DNA from: Verrucomicrobiales bacterium | GTDB lineage: Bacteria > Verrucomicrobiota > Verrucomicrobiia > Verrucomicrobiales > V1-33 | Reading direction: 5' to 3' | NCBI GenBank assembly: GCA_018003315.1 | Contig: JAGNEJ010000003.1 | Location: forward strand, 112,549 to 176,548 | Length of the DNA stretch: 64,000 bases | Part shown: piece by piece, positions 32,039-40,946 of the stretch | How the letters are laid out: each line of letters starts with the position of its first letter | Numbering within the stretch: position 1 is the stretch's first letter | Translations under genes and position numbers: made by a program | Notes under the pieces: model-generated | The model's input: the letters and a program-made list of their open reading frames with translations, nothing else | Told to the model about the DNA's origin: nothing | Database searches by the model: none

Positions 32039-33328
32039 ATGAAAAAGATTGTTGTCGCCTATTCCGGAGGATTGGACACGTCCGTGCTGCTCTCATGGCT
32101 GAAGGACAAATACCAGTGCGAAGTGGTCGCCTACTGTGCCGATGTCGGCCAGGAGGAGGAACTCGACGGCCTGGAGGAGAAGGCGACCACGACCGGTGCG
32201 AGCCGCTGCTTCATCGGCGATCTGCGGGAGGAATTTGCCCGCGACTACATTTTCCCGATGTTCCAGGCCGGGGCGATCTACGAGGGGCAATACTTTCTGG
32301 GGACTAGCATCGCGCGGCCCTGCATCGCCAAGGGCATGGTGGAAGTGGCGCTGCGTGAGGGAGCGGATGCCGTGGCCCACGGAGCCACCGGCAAGGGCAA
32401 CGACCAGGTGCGTTTTGAGCTGAGCGCAGCCATGCTCGCTCCGAAGCTGAAGGTCATCGCCCCCTGGCGCATGGATGATTTCCGCGCCCAGTTTCCCGGA
32501 CGCACGGAAATGATCGCCTATGCGGAAAAACACCGCATTCCGGTGCAGGCCTCGGCCAAGAAACCCTACAGCATGGACCGCAACCTCCTGCACATCAGTT
32601 TCGAAGCGGGAATGCTGGAGGACCCGTGGTTCGACGGGACGGCACCGAAGGTCCGTGAAATGTACAAATTGAGCGTGGCCCCGGAGGATGCGCCGGATCA
32701 GCCGCAATACGTGCAACTGCTTTTCGAAAAGGGAGACTGCATCGGCATTCAGGCCGATGGGCTAACAGAACTCGCGGTCCGGCTGGGCGTCCAGACGCAG
32801 GGTGCCAGCGACGGCTACACGCGGTTCACTCCCTACGGAATCATGAAGGTGCTCAACGCCCTGGGCGGCGCTCATGGGTGCGGGCGGGTGGACATGGTGG
32901 AAAACCGCTTTGTGGGGATGAAAAGCCGCGGCATTTACGAAACGCCTGGCGGCAGCATTCTGTTCATGGCGCACCGCCAGATCGAAAGCCTGACCATGGA
33001 CCGCGAGGTGATGCGGTTGCGCGACGGGCTGATTCCGAAATACGCGGAACTGGTTTACAACGGCTTCTGGTTCAGTCCGGAACGCGATGCCCTGCAGGCC
33101 CTGGTGACCGAAAGCCAGAAAAGCGTCAGCGGCGAAGTGCGGTTGAAACTTTACAAGGGCAACATCATGGCCGCCGGACGCCGCAGCACGCTGAGCCTCT
33201 ATGACGAAAGCATCGCCACCATGGAAGGCGGCGGCGCCTACAACCAGAACGACGCCACCGGATTCATCGCCCTCAATGCGCTGCGCCTCAAGGCTTCCGC
33301 CAACCGGGAGGCCCGCACCCAGCCATGA
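32039..33328 (+). CDS. argG: Argininosuccinate synthase
   Basis: Condenses citrulline and aspartate with ATP in arginine biosynthesis. The N-terminal PP-loop is [27 protein letters not shown], the citrulline/aspartate region and [11 protein letters not shown] are conserved. At 429 residues it is full length. An in-frame extension to 31430 would run through the promoter region and overlap the opposite-strand thioredoxin gene, so the ATG giving [11 protein letters not shown] is taken. It is translationally coupled (ATGA) to a small membrane protein gene downstream. Confidence 0.96.
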   Translation: MKKIVVAYSGGLDTSVLLSWLKDKYQCEVVAYCADVGQEEELDGLEEKATTTGASRCFIGDLREEFARDYIFPMFQAGAIYEGQYFLGTSIARPCIAKGMVEVALREGADAVAHGATGKGNDQVRFELSAAMLAPKLKVIAPWRMDDFRAQFPGRTEMIAYAEKHRIPVQASAKKPYSMDRNLLHISFEAGMLEDPWFDGTAPKVREMYKLSVAPEDAPDQPQYVQLLFEKGDCIGIQADGLTELAVRLGVQTQGASDGYTRFTPYGIMKVLNALGGAHGCGRVDMVENRFVGMKSRGIYETPGGSILFMAHRQIESLTMDREVMRLRDGLIPKYAELVYNGFWFSPERDALQALVTESQKSVSGEVRLKLYKGNIMAAGRRSTLSLYDESIATMEGGGAYNQNDATGFIALNALRLKASANREARTQP

Positions 33329-33759
33329 ACGGAGCAGATGCCGACGGCAGGGAAACCTCGGCAGAGTCCGGCGCGGAAAGCATTTCCGATCCTGACAAAA
33401 CCACCGCGGCATCCCCGGTGCCGCCAGAGCAGACCCTCCCTGCCGGCGTGGTCCCGCCATCTGCCGGAAAGGATCCGTATGGCCCCCAGTTAGGATGCAT
33501 GATTTCCCTGGGCGTGCTGATTCTGGTGGCTCCGGCGCTGCTTTACATCAACGCCCCGCTGTTCATGCTGGCAGCCGTCACCGGAGCACTGGCCTGGCTG
33601 CTCAACGTCATCACCCCCGCCGCATGGAAAAACAGAATCGGTGCGGTGCGGCTGTTCATCCTCGGCTGGGCGGTTCTGCTGCTCGCCACCATCGGGGCAT
33701 TTCTCTACGTCAAATACACCCTGGATTCCGCAGCGGGCGACTTCATCCGCCGGATGTAA
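33325..33759 (+). CDS. Small multi-pass membrane protein coupled to argG
   Basis: This 144-residue protein has a disordered, acidic, Pro/Ser-rich first 55 residues and then three hydrophobic segments ([32 protein letters not shown] and [19 protein letters not shown]). It overlaps argG by four bases (ATGA), so expression is coupled, but nothing in it suggests a role in arginine synthesis. It also overlaps the 3' end of convergent gluQ by 17 bases. The family is unknown. Confidence 0.6.
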   Translation: MNGADADGRETSAESGAESISDPDKTTAASPVPPEQTLPAGVVPPSAGKDPYGPQLGCMISLGVLILVAPALLYINAPLFMLAAVTGALAWLLNVITPAAWKNRIGAVRLFILGWAVLLLATIGAFLYVKYTLDSAAGDFIRRM

Positions 33760-34588
33760 GCAGACTCTGTTCGGCTAACCGAACGACCTCCGTCGCAGAC
33801 ACACCCGCCTCCCGGAAACTGCGCAGGCTGCGCGCCTGGTCTCGTTTGGACAGGCGGCGCCCGTGCGCATCCCCCACCAGCGCATGGTGTTTCCAGTGCG
33901 GCACCGGCAGGCCGAGCAATGCCTGCAGCAGCCGGTGCAGGTGCGTGGACACCAGCAAGTCCTCCCCGCGCGTCACCAGCGTCACCTCCTGTGCAGCATC
34001 GTCCACGGTGACGGCCAGATGGTAACTGGTGCGCATTTCCTTGCGCGCCAGCACCGCGTCGCCTAACAATTCCGGATGCGCCGGAAATTCCCCGCGCAGT
34101 TTGTCCCACCAGGAAAGCGGCCCGGCCATGGCTGCCGCTTTGGCCACGTCCAGCCGCCAGGCACACGGGCGTCCGGCGGCCAGGCATTCCTGCCGCTGTC
34201 CTGCGGAAAGCCGCCTGCAGGTGCCGGGGTAGAGCAGACCTTCCAGTCCGCCGCCCTGCGGCGCACTGGCAGCGGTGGCGATTTCCTGACGGGTGCAAAA
34301 GCACGGGTAAAGCAGGCCCAGTTGTTCCAGCCGGTCGAGCGCCTGCGCATGGGCATCCAGACGCAGGGACTGCCGCCACACCGGCTCCTCCCAGGCGAGT
34401 CCCAGCCAGCACAGGTCATCGAGCACGGCGGATTCAAATTCCGGGCGGCAGCGTCCGGTGTCGATGTCCTCCAGGCGCACCAGAAACCGTCCGCCAGCCG
34501 CCTGTGCCTCCCGCCAGGCGGTCATGGCAGCATAGGCATGGCCCAAGTGCAGCAGGCCGGTGGGACTGGGTGCAAAACGCGTGGTCAC
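33743..34588 (-). CDS. gluQ: Glutamyl-Q tRNA(Asp) synthetase
   Basis: GluRS paralogue that attaches glutamate to the queuosine base of tRNA(Asp). It has the class I signatures RFAPSPTGLLHLGHAYAA and RLSKRDQA (KMSKS equivalent) and the GluQ zinc-site cysteines in YPCFCTR and YPGTCR. It lacks the anticodon-binding domain of full GluRS, as its 281 residues show. The start codon is GTG, and no upstream ATG fits. A queuosine pathway elsewhere in the genome is implied. Confidence 0.92.
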   Translation of the reverse strand: MTTRFAPSPTGLLHLGHAYAAMTAWREAQAAGGRFLVRLEDIDTGRCRPEFESAVLDDLCWLGLAWEEPVWRQSLRLDAHAQALDRLEQLGLLYPCFCTRQEIATAASAPQGGGLEGLLYPGTCRRLSAGQRQECLAAGRPCAWRLDVAKAAAMAGPLSWWDKLRGEFPAHPELLGDAVLARKEMRTSYHLAVTVDDAAQEVTLVTRGEDLLVSTHLHRLLQALLGLPVPHWKHHALVGDAHGRRLSKRDQARSLRSFREAGVSATEVVRLAEQSLLTSGG

Positions 34589-34634
34589 AGGAAGTTGTTT
34601 GCGGCGGATCGCCGGATACGGTGCTCACTGCATC

Positions 34635-35273
34635 ATGGACCTCACCACGCAAGTCAAGGGCCTCAAGGAACGTTTCAAGGCGCAGGCGGCGCTCATGGCG
34701 CTGCTCGTCGCCGTGCTCTGGGTGCTTGCAGCCGCAAACCGCATCCTGCCCGAATCCATGAGTCCCAACCAGTGGCTGGGCGTAAAACCGCGCACCCTCG
34801 CCGGGCTTCCGGGAATTTTCTTTTCCCCCGTGCTGCACCACAGCTTCCATCACGTCGCCGGCAACTCCATTTCCTTCTTCATCCTCGGGTGGATGGTGCT
34901 GCTGGCTGGGGAGCGCCGCTTCGTTCAGGTGACCGCTTCGGTGGGCATTCTCAGCGGACTCGGCATCTGGCTTTTCGGCGCACCGAATACCGTGCACGTC
35001 GGCATCAGCGGCGTCATTTTCGGCTACATCGGCTATCTGGTGGCCCGCGGCTGGCATGAACGCAAGCCCGCCTCCATCCTCATCGCCCTGGGTGTCGGCA
35101 TCTACCACCTCGGAACCATTTTCGGACTGATCTTCGGCGCGCTGAATACCGCACCGGAAGTCTCCTGGTCCGGCCACTTCTTCGGATTCCTCGGCGGCAT
35201 CCTGACCGCGTGGTGGCTGCACGGCGAAGCCCGCAGGAACGGCGCCGGCAGTTCGGACAGGGCGATTTCCTGA
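34635..35273 (+). CDS. Rhomboid-family intramembrane serine protease
   Basis: Polytopic membrane protease of 212 residues. The catalytic serine is in the loop-helix motif VHVGISGVIFGYIGY (GxSG), and the catalytic histidine is in WSGHFFGFLGG. The HHSFHHVAGN segment matches the helix carrying rhomboid HxxxN-type residues. Five to six transmembrane segments are visible. The ATG giving MDLTTQVKGLKERF is used because the open frame upstream overlaps the gluQ start region. The substrate is unknown. It is divergent from gluQ (46 bases). Confidence 0.88.
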   Translation: MDLTTQVKGLKERFKAQAALMALLVAVLWVLAAANRILPESMSPNQWLGVKPRTLAGLPGIFFSPVLHHSFHHVAGNSISFFILGWMVLLAGERRFVQVTASVGILSGLGIWLFGAPNTVHVGISGVIFGYIGYLVARGWHERKPASILIALGVGIYHLGTIFGLIFGALNTAPEVSWSGHFFGFLGGILTAWWLHGEARRNGAGSSDRAIS

Positions 35274-35276
35274 CAA

Positions 35277-35867
35277 CTAGCGTTTCACCGGCTCGTCGAA
35301 CAGCTTCAGCAGGTGGCCGTAGCCCGCTTCCGCCATCTGCGCCTTTGGGATGAAGCGCAGGGAGGCGCTGTTGATGCAGTAGCGCACCCCGCCCCGTTCC
35401 GCCGGGCCGTCGTTGAAGACGTGCCCCAGGTGAGCGCCGTCGGCAGCGCGCACTTCCGTGCGCACCATGCCGAGGCTCACGTCCTGCAGCTCCTTGATTT
35501 CTTCCTTCGAAATCGGCTTGGAAAACGCCGGCCAGCCGCAGCCGGAATCATACTTGTCCCTTGAGGAGAACAGCGGTTCACCGGAAACGATGCTGACATA
35601 AATTCCCTCCTCAAAGTGGTGGTCATATTCGTTTCGAAACGGCGCTTCCGTCGCGCCTTCCTGTGTCACCGCCCACTGCAAGGGAGTGAGCTTTTTCCGC
35701 AGGTCCTCCTCCGAGGGAGCGGGGAATTGCGGCTTGGCCTCCGTGGCGGGTTTGCTCGCCACGGCAGGGCTGCCTTTTGCGGCAGGGGTGGAATGCGTGG
35801 CATTCTGCCGGTTGCATCCCGTCAGGAAAATGGCCGCCAGCACGGCTGCGATGGTTTGGTGGTCCAT
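35277..35867 (-). CDS. msrB: Peptide methionine-R-sulfoxide reductase, lipoprotein
   Basis: Reduces methionine-R-sulfoxide in proteins. The N-terminus is a lipoprotein signal with lipobox LTGC (Cys18) followed by a Pro/Ala linker, so it works in the periplasm. The MsrB core shows [33 protein letters not shown] and the catalytic Cys164 in [11 protein letters not shown]. The two zinc-binding CxxC pairs of many MsrBs are absent. It ends three bases after the convergent rhomboid gene. Its re-reductant could be an exported thioredoxin such as the one at 31.1 kb (inference). Confidence 0.93.
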   Translation of the reverse strand: MDHQTIAAVLAAIFLTGCNRQNATHSTPAAKGSPAVASKPATEAKPQFPAPSEEDLRKKLTPLQWAVTQEGATEAPFRNEYDHHFEEGIYVSIVSGEPLFSSRDKYDSGCGWPAFSKPISKEEIKELQDVSLGMVRTEVRAADGAHLGHVFNDGPAERGGVRYCINSASLRFIPKAQMAEAGYGHLLKLFDEPVKR

Positions 35868-35877
35868 GGGAGGGGTT

Positions 35878-36993
35878 TCACAGAGGCTTCAGAATGCGGT
35901 GGGTGGGATTGGGCTGTCCCGGGCGGAAATGCTGCGCATGGGAAATGCCCACCGTGAGCGAGAAACCGCCGCTGCACACCTCCTGCAGGGCCTGCTGTAC
36001 CGCCGCATCCAGCACTTCGGGAGGTGCTTCCGCCCGGAGGTTGAGCAGCAGTTCGCCGATTTCGAGGGGATCTGCCAGGCGATGGGAAAGCTCCGGCTGA
36101 CGCGTGGTGCCGACCAGATTCACCGCCGCCAGGTCCAGCGGATCCCCCGCCGGGTTCAAGGTCATTTTCAGGTGGGCAATTTCCGCGCCCAGTGCGGCGG
36201 CCTGGGCGCGAATGTTCAGCGCCAGGGCAGGCAGCAGCGCATTGCCGTCCCACTCTTCGGTTCCCTCCAGCGTGGCGGACAGGTTCAGCCAGCCCAGCAG
36301 CGCTTCGCCCTCGCCATAGCGGTCGTAGTCCACATCCATGATGCGGCGGACTTCCAGGCGGCTGGTCAGCATCCATTCGAACCAGGGATCCAATCCCGTG
36401 CCTTCGCGGGCGGAAATCACAAAACGCCGCGCTGCGGGGTATTGCTGCGCCAGCGCCTCCTCCAAAGCCGCCAGCCGCTCCGCCGTGATCAGGTCGCTCT
36501 TGTTGATGACGATCCCTTCCGCCTCCTCCAACTGCTTGCGGTAAATATAAACCACGTTCGCCGAAAACCGCTTTCCCTCCTCCACTTCCAGCGCCTGCAG
36601 TGCGCGCAGCGGATCGATGACCACGGACAGCGGCGCGATTTCGAATTCCTCCCCGTAAAGCTGCTGCAGGGGCAGACTGACCGTGGCGGCGAGGTCGGTG
36701 CAGCTGCCAACCGGTTCCGCGATGAAAAAGCCCGGACGCTCGCGATCCCGCAACTGGTGGGCGGCATCGATGAGCGAATGGAACCGGCAGCAGAAACAGC
36801 CCCCGCTGATTTCCTCCACCGGAAACCGGTTCGCCCGCCCGAGCGCTGAATCCGTCAGGCCGGTGCCCTGGTCGTTGGTGATCAGCCCCACCTTGCCTCC
36901 GCGCCCGTCCAGCAGTGCCGCCAGCCGGTTGATTGCCGTGGTTTTTCCCGCTCCGAGAAATCCTCCTATCATGATGTAGCGCGCCTTTTGCAT
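35878..36993 (-). CDS. CobW/COG0523-family GTP-binding metallochaperone
   Basis: G3E GTPase of 371 residues. The P-loop is [13 protein letters not shown], the metal-binding motif is GGCFCC (Cys66, Cys68, Cys69), and the base-recognition motif is NKSD. The C-terminal CobW_C part is extended. Members deliver zinc, cobalt or other metals, and the exact metal cannot be told here. The ATG giving [12 protein letters not shown] is used because the upstream open frame lacks family similarity. It lies between msrB and a periplasmic amidase gene on the same strand and may be co-transcribed with both. Confidence 0.87.
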   Translation of the reverse strand: MQKARYIMIGGFLGAGKTTAINRLAALLDGRGGKVGLITNDQGTGLTDSALGRANRFPVEEISGGCFCCRFHSLIDAAHQLRDRERPGFFIAEPVGSCTDLAATVSLPLQQLYGEEFEIAPLSVVIDPLRALQALEVEEGKRFSANVVYIYRKQLEEAEGIVINKSDLITAERLAALEEALAQQYPAARRFVISAREGTGLDPWFEWMLTSRLEVRRIMDVDYDRYGEGEALLGWLNLSATLEGTEEWDGNALLPALALNIRAQAAALGAEIAHLKMTLNPAGDPLDLAAVNLVGTTRQPELSHRLADPLEIGELLLNLRAEAPPEVLDAAVQQALQEVCSGGFSLTVGISHAQHFRPGQPNPTHRILKPL

Positions 36994-37059
36994 CGGTAAA
37001 AAGTGATGGGTTGAATTTCCCCCCGGCACAATGCCGCGGAAACGGGAGGCCGGCAACGG

Positions 37060-37722
37060 TCATCGCAGCCGCTGCACCCGGTCGAGAAACTGTTCCCACT
37101 TCCGGCCGGGTCGTCCGTTTTCCAGCAGGATGCGCGGGCAGTTTTTGTGCCAGCCATTCGGGCGCATCGGCCAATGATAGTGCGGAACGATGTTCGCCCG
37201 GGAAATCTGAAACGCGCTGGCCAGCGCCGCGGTCAGGCGGGCGGCGTTTTCCACCGCGGCCCGCTGCCGCTTCGGATCGCTGAATTCGCAGATCTCGATG
37301 CCGATGCTGGTCGTGTTGCCCTGCCCTTCGTGGTCGGCGTGCTCCCCCTGTTCGTCCAGCGGCAGGTGCTGCACCGCCCGGACATCATCCACGGAATAAT
37401 GCCAGATGTTCCAGCGATGGCGGTTCCACCGGGTTTTCGCCGGCAAGCCGCCACGGTTGAGCAGCGAGGCCAGATTCCGCGCCGTGGCTCCCCGGTCCTG
37501 CGTGCTGTGAACGGTGATCGCCCTCGGCTGCAGCCTCAGGGTTAACTGCCGGCCATAGCGCCCGGCGGGAATCCAATTCTGCTCAATGGTCAAACCCGCA
37601 GGGGCCGGAATGACCTGCCTGCGGGCCACCCACCCCGCAGTGGAACAGCCCGTCAGCAACAACGCGGCGGCCAGCAGCAGCGGCAGCGCCGTGGATTTCA
37701 CAGCCTGAGCACGGAATTTCAT
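37060..37722 (-). CDS. N-acetylmuramoyl-L-alanine amidase, lipoprotein
   Basis: Amidase_2-type (zinc) peptidoglycan amidase of 220 residues. The ATG giving MKFRAQAVKSTALPLLLAAALLLTGC begins a lipoprotein signal with lipobox LTGC. The first zinc histidine is in ITVHSTQD. IWHYSVDD, NTTSIGIEICE and the final HKNCPRILLE with the His/Cys near the C-terminus match the family, though RNIVPHYHWPM-type spacing is slightly unusual. It should act on cell-wall stem peptides in the periplasm. Confidence 0.85.
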   Translation of the reverse strand: MKFRAQAVKSTALPLLLAAALLLTGCSTAGWVARRQVIPAPAGLTIEQNWIPAGRYGRQLTLRLQPRAITVHSTQDRGATARNLASLLNRGGLPAKTRWNRHRWNIWHYSVDDVRAVQHLPLDEQGEHADHEGQGNTTSIGIEICEFSDPKRQRAAVENAARLTAALASAFQISRANIVPHYHWPMRPNGWHKNCPRILLENGRPGRKWEQFLDRVQRLR

Positions 37723-37789
37723 GCCGCACCAGTAAGCAGGCATCCCCGCCCTGCCAATGAGAATCCCTAGGATCACTGCCGGCACCGGC

Positions 37790-38113
37790 CTATCTCCCGG
37801 TCACTTCATCCATCTGCCGGCGGCGGCGCAGCCAGCGGGAAATTTCCACAGAGTCCCCCACCGCCACAGCCGCCAGCAGACCCACCGCGGCACTCTGGTG
37901 CGTGTGCTTCAACCCCCAGGCCTCATAGGCAAAGTCCAGCGCGTCATCCACACGGCGTTCCCGCAGGGCCAGCATCGCCAGCAGCACGGAGTCCGCCGAG
38001 GCAGCCAGAATCCTTCCCAGAATCGACACCTCGCACCCGCAGGCCGCGCAGTGCGTTTCCTCCAATGGCACCGTTTCCGCGGAACAGCCGGGACAGGGGA
38101 TGGACGACAGCAT
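37790..38113 (-). CDS. Small zinc-ribbon protein
   Basis: A 107-residue protein starting with two cysteine knuckles (CPGC and CAAC, 15 residues apart) that form a zinc ribbon. An Ala/Leu-rich helical part follows and may form TPR-like hairpins (LAMLALRERRVDDALDFAYEAWGL). It starts 10 bases after the stop of the GrpE-like gene, so the two are one operon. I do not recognise the family. Confidence 0.5.
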   Translation of the reverse strand: MLSSIPCPGCSAETVPLEETHCAACGCEVSILGRILAASADSVLLAMLALRERRVDDALDFAYEAWGLKHTHQSAAVGLLAAVAVGDSVEISRWLRRRRQMDEVTGR

Positions 38114-38123
38114 GGAATTCGAA

Positions 38124-38603
38124 TTACGGTTTTTTCTTCGACTTGGTCAGAAGCGCCCGCAGACGCTGTGCGAAATCCATCTGCCCGGAGTTCTGCAATT
38201 CGTCCGCCAGTTGCTGGAATTCCGACAGATTCTGCGTCGGCTGTGCCCCGACCGCGTCGGCCAGGCGCTTCACCGCCTCCCGCTGCCGCCGCAGTTCCGA
38301 GGCACTGTCCTGGTGCGCCTTGCGCAGGGCATTGCGCATGCCCAGCATTTCATAATAAAAGCTGTAAAGATCCGGCGGCTCGGGGGGATCAAATTCAGCC
38401 TCTGGATCGGGAAATCCTCCGAGGTCCTGCATCGCCTCCCGCAAGTCCTCCAGCAATTCCTCCCTCCATCCTGCATCCGCCTCCCCCAAATCGCCGCCGA
38501 TCCAGTCCATCAACTCATCCGGACCGTGCGCCTCCGGTTCCTGCGGTTGTTTTTTGTGAGGCTCCGGCGCGTCAGGACCTCCATTCTCATTCGGCAATAT
38601 CAT
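38124..38603 (-). CDS. GrpE-like acidic helical protein (tentative)
   Basis: This 159-residue, very acidic protein has a disordered Pro/Glu-rich N-terminus and then a long helix. The helix contains DLYSFYYEMLGMRNALRKAHQDSASELRRQ, shaped like the dimerisation helix of divergent GrpE proteins of Planctomycetes-Verrucomicrobia. The beta domain of GrpE is not evident, so nucleotide exchange for an Hsp70 is only a guess. It is the first gene of a two-gene operon whose upstream region is the repeat-rich 38.6-39.0 kb stretch. Confidence 0.4.
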   Translation of the reverse strand: MILPNENGGPDAPEPHKKQPQEPEAHGPDELMDWIGGDLGEADAGWREELLEDLREAMQDLGGFPDPEAEFDPPEPPDLYSFYYEMLGMRNALRKAHQDSASELRRQREAVKRLADAVGAQPTQNLSEFQQLADELQNSGQMDFAQRLRALLTKSKKKP

Positions 38604-38715
38604 CCGAAGCGATACTGCACTCCCAGCCCGGGATCAATGCCGTTGTCATCGGCATCTGCGGTGTCCTGCCCACCGTGTTTTCGCCAACGCCCGCCACCAC
38701 CAGACATCAAGACCC

Positions 38716-38786
38716 AAAGTGGTCCACACAGGCCAGTGGTCCGCACAGGCAAAGTGGTCCGCACAGGCAAAGTGGTCCGCACAGTC
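38716..38786 (+). repeat. Four tandem 17-18-bp repeats sharing GTGGTCCGCACAGG
   Basis: Four consecutive units (38716-38733, 38734-38750, 38751-38768, 38769-38786) share the core AGTGGTCCGCACAG, with one base change in the first unit and a variant end in the last. Each unit equals the 5' half of the REP-like element that follows. The array therefore looks like tandem amplification of half-REPs rather than protein-binding iterons. Confidence 0.75.
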
Positions 38787-38851
38787 CTCTGTGCGGTGAA
38801 TTTCCGGAGGCCCTGCGTGGTTCGTTCCGCACAGGGGACTGTGCAGACCAC
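38772..38851. repeat. REPIN/BIME-like inverted pair of REP hairpins
   Basis: Arm one (38772-38796) is GTGGT followed by the palindrome CCGCACAG-TCCT-CTGTGCGG. Arm two (38827-38851) is the same element inverted, matching 23 of 25 bases, with 30 bases between. A GTGG-type head next to a short hairpin, two in opposite orientation, is the layout of REP doublets mobilised by RAYT transposases. A RAYT-like gene lies at 36-1064. Confidence 0.6.
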
Positions 38852-39018
38852 GCTGGGCATGGTTTTCTCTGCCGTGGTCTGATGTCGCTGGATACACCAC
38901 ACTGGGACCAGCGAAGGGCAGCGGCGGGCGGTCGAGTCACTGGAACAAGTCCTTGCAGGAGGGCGCGGTGGCGGCCATGCTTCGGCGCAACGTTTTTCAC
39001 CACATCGGTTCCGACATC

Positions 39019-39954
39019 ATGCAAAAAAAATCATTGGGCAAAGGGCTGGGTGCCCTCATCAGTGGCGCGGCTGGGCGCTGGACGCCCCCACAGCCGGGAG
39101 TGACGGCGGGGGAGCCAGCGGGGCCTGTGGCGGAACTGGGGGCGGATGCCTCCGAACGGGTCCAGTTGATTGCAGTTTCCAAAATCGTTACCAGCCCCAT
39201 GCAGCCACGGAAAGTGTTCCGTGATGAATTCATCAGCGAGTTGATGGAGTCGATCCAGGAGCACGGGATCATCCAGCCGCTGATCGTGCGGCGGGTGGGA
39301 GAAACGCTCGAACTCATCGCGGGTGAGCGCCGTCTGCGGGCCTCCCAAAAACTGGGGCTGGAAGAAGTGCCGGCCATTATCCGTGATGCCAGCGACCGCG
39401 ATGTGCTGGAAATGGCGCTCATCGAGAACCTGCAGCGGGAGGATCTGAACCCCGTGGAAGAAGCGGAAGCGTATTGCCGGCTGGCGAAGGAATTTGGAAT
39501 GAAGCAGGAGGACATCGCCCGCAGGGTTGGCAGAAACCGGGCCACAGTGGCCAATGCGATGCGGCTGATGGATTTGGCGGAGGACGTAAAAGGCTTGCTG
39601 GCACAGGGGCGCATTTCCACCGGCCATGCGAAGGCGATTTTAGGACTGCGGGATGGGTCCCTGCAAACGCTGATTGCCGACCAGGTGGTGCGGGGAAGTC
39701 TAACGGTGCGCCAGACGGAAAAACTGGTGCAGAAGGAACTCGACGGGAAAAAGGAACCTGCGGCGGGAAAGACCACGGGCGCTTCGAAGCAAATGGATGC
39801 GCAACTGGCTCGGCTGCAGAACCGCTTGCGCGACAAACTGGCGACTCATGTCACGATTCATCACGGCGGCAAAAAGGGACGGATTGAGATTGAATACTAC
39901 GGCAATGACGATCTGAGCAGGCTCCTGGAATTGTTTGGCATCAACGCAGACTGA
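39019..39954 (+). CDS. parB: ParB/Spo0J chromosome partitioning protein
   Basis: DNA-binding CTP-dependent clamp of the chromosome segregation system. MQKKSLGKGLGALIS is the typical N-terminus and fixes the start. The CTP/arm motif IAGERRLRASQKLGL and ALIENLQREDLNPVEEA are intact. The helix-turn-helix reads KQEDIARRVGRNRATVANAMRL. A C-terminal dimerisation tail follows a variable linker. At 311 residues it is normal. No parA is next to it, which is unusual. The downstream M28 gene starts two bases after its stop. Confidence 0.95.
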   Translation: MQKKSLGKGLGALISGAAGRWTPPQPGVTAGEPAGPVAELGADASERVQLIAVSKIVTSPMQPRKVFRDEFISELMESIQEHGIIQPLIVRRVGETLELIAGERRLRASQKLGLEEVPAIIRDASDRDVLEMALIENLQREDLNPVEEAEAYCRLAKEFGMKQEDIARRVGRNRATVANAMRLMDLAEDVKGLLAQGRISTGHAKAILGLRDGSLQTLIADQVVRGSLTVRQTEKLVQKELDGKKEPAAGKTTGASKQMDAQLARLQNRLRDKLATHVTIHHGGKKGRIEIEYYGNDDLSRLLELFGINAD

Positions 39955-39956
39955 CC

Positions 39957-40937
39957 ATGCGCTGCGGATTCCCATTGATCGCCGCCGCTCTGCTGGCCTG
40001 CGGCTGCAAGGACAAGTTGTCCGAGGCTGCCAAAGCGGCTCAGGGGCTGTATGCCTACGATCCCGCCGCGGCGGTTCATAACAATTTCTCCGGTGAGAAG
40101 GCGTTTGCCCATGTGAAGGCCCAGGTTGACATGGGTCCCCGTCCGGCCGGCAGCGCTGCGGTGGAAAACCTCCGCCGGTATCTGGAAGATCAGTTGAAAG
40201 CCGCAGGCTGGGAAACCACGCGGCAGGAGTTTTCATCCTATACCCGCGAAGGGACGGTCAAATTTGCCAACCTGAGGGCGAGGTTTCCCGTTCCGGAATC
40301 GCAAACCTGGAAGCGGGCGGCGGCGGTGCTGGTGGGTTCCCATTTCGACACCAAACTGTTTCGGAATTTCAAATTTGTCGGTGCCAACGACGGCGCCTCC
40401 AGCACCGCGGTGCTTCTGGAAATGGCGCGGGTGCTCGGCGCACATCCTGCGGCGGCGCAGTTTGTCGAGCTGGTATTTTTTGACGGTGAGGAGGCGGTGG
40501 TGGACTACACGATGGATGCTGCAAACGCCCTGCCGACGGACGGGCTTTTCGGCAGCCGACATTATGTTGAGGTTTTGCGCAAGGAGCCGAAGGATGTGTG
40601 GCCTGCCTGCCTGGTGCTGCTCGACATGGTCGGGGACAAGGAATTGATGATCCGGATGCCGGAGAACGGCACCGCGAATTTGAAAGCCGCCGTCAAGCTG
40701 GCCGCGGAGGAGTTGGGCTATTCACGCCATTTTTCTGCGGATGGTCGGCAAATTCTGGATGATCACGTTCCCTTCCTCGCCGCCGGCATTCCCGCGGTGG
40801 ATATCATCGATCTGGATTTTGCCCCGTGGCATACCGCCCTGGACACCCTGGACCAGGTGAGTCCGGCGAGCCTTGAAATAGCCGGACGGACAACCCTGCT
40901 GCTGCTGGAAAAGCATCTGCTGGGCCGCGGCCAATGA
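39957..40937 (+). CDS. Exported M28-family metalloenzyme, glutaminyl cyclase-like
   Basis: A 326-residue protein with a lipoprotein-type leader (MRCGFPLIAAALLACGC). The zinc-peptidase M28 fold keeps its metal ligands: His in GSHFDT, Asp in GANDGASS, the Glu pair in FFDGEEA, Asp in LLDMVGD and the late His in FAPWHTALDTLD. FFDGEEA and DFAPWHT with one metal site are closest to glutaminyl-peptide cyclotransferases, which form N-terminal pyroglutamate, but aminopeptidase activity cannot be excluded. It is tightly coupled to parB (two bases). No functional link is known. Confidence 0.82.
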   Translation: MRCGFPLIAAALLACGCKDKLSEAAKAAQGLYAYDPAAAVHNNFSGEKAFAHVKAQVDMGPRPAGSAAVENLRRYLEDQLKAAGWETTRQEFSSYTREGTVKFANLRARFPVPESQTWKRAAAVLVGSHFDTKLFRNFKFVGANDGASSTAVLLEMARVLGAHPAAAQFVELVFFDGEEAVVDYTMDAANALPTDGLFGSRHYVEVLRKEPKDVWPACLVLLDMVGDKELMIRMPENGTANLKAAVKLAAEELGYSRHFSADGRQILDDHVPFLAAGIPAVDIIDLDFAPWHTALDTLDQVSPASLEIAGRTTLLLLEKHLLGRGQ

Positions 40938-40946
40938 CACGGGGCG

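Larger units (their letters stand above)
38604..39018. other. Repeat-rich divergent intergenic region before parB
   Basis: These 415 bases separate the GrpE-like gene (minus) from parB (plus) and contain no credible gene. They hold a block of 17-18-bp direct repeats, a pair of REP-like hairpins in inverted orientation, and a further GTGGTCTG at 38874-38881 that pairs with CAGACCAC at 38844-38851. No parS consensus (TGTTTCACGTGAAACA) is seen. Confidence 0.6.

Noticed and set aside
38716..38786. Iterons of a replication origin or a short CRISPR array
   Set aside because: Units are contiguous with no spacers, so it is not CRISPR. The adjacent inverted GTGGT-hairpins give a REP explanation, and no replication gene or DnaA-box cluster is nearby.
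38604..39954. A parS site near parB
   Set aside because: No sequence close to TGTTTCACGTGAAACA is present in the region I read.
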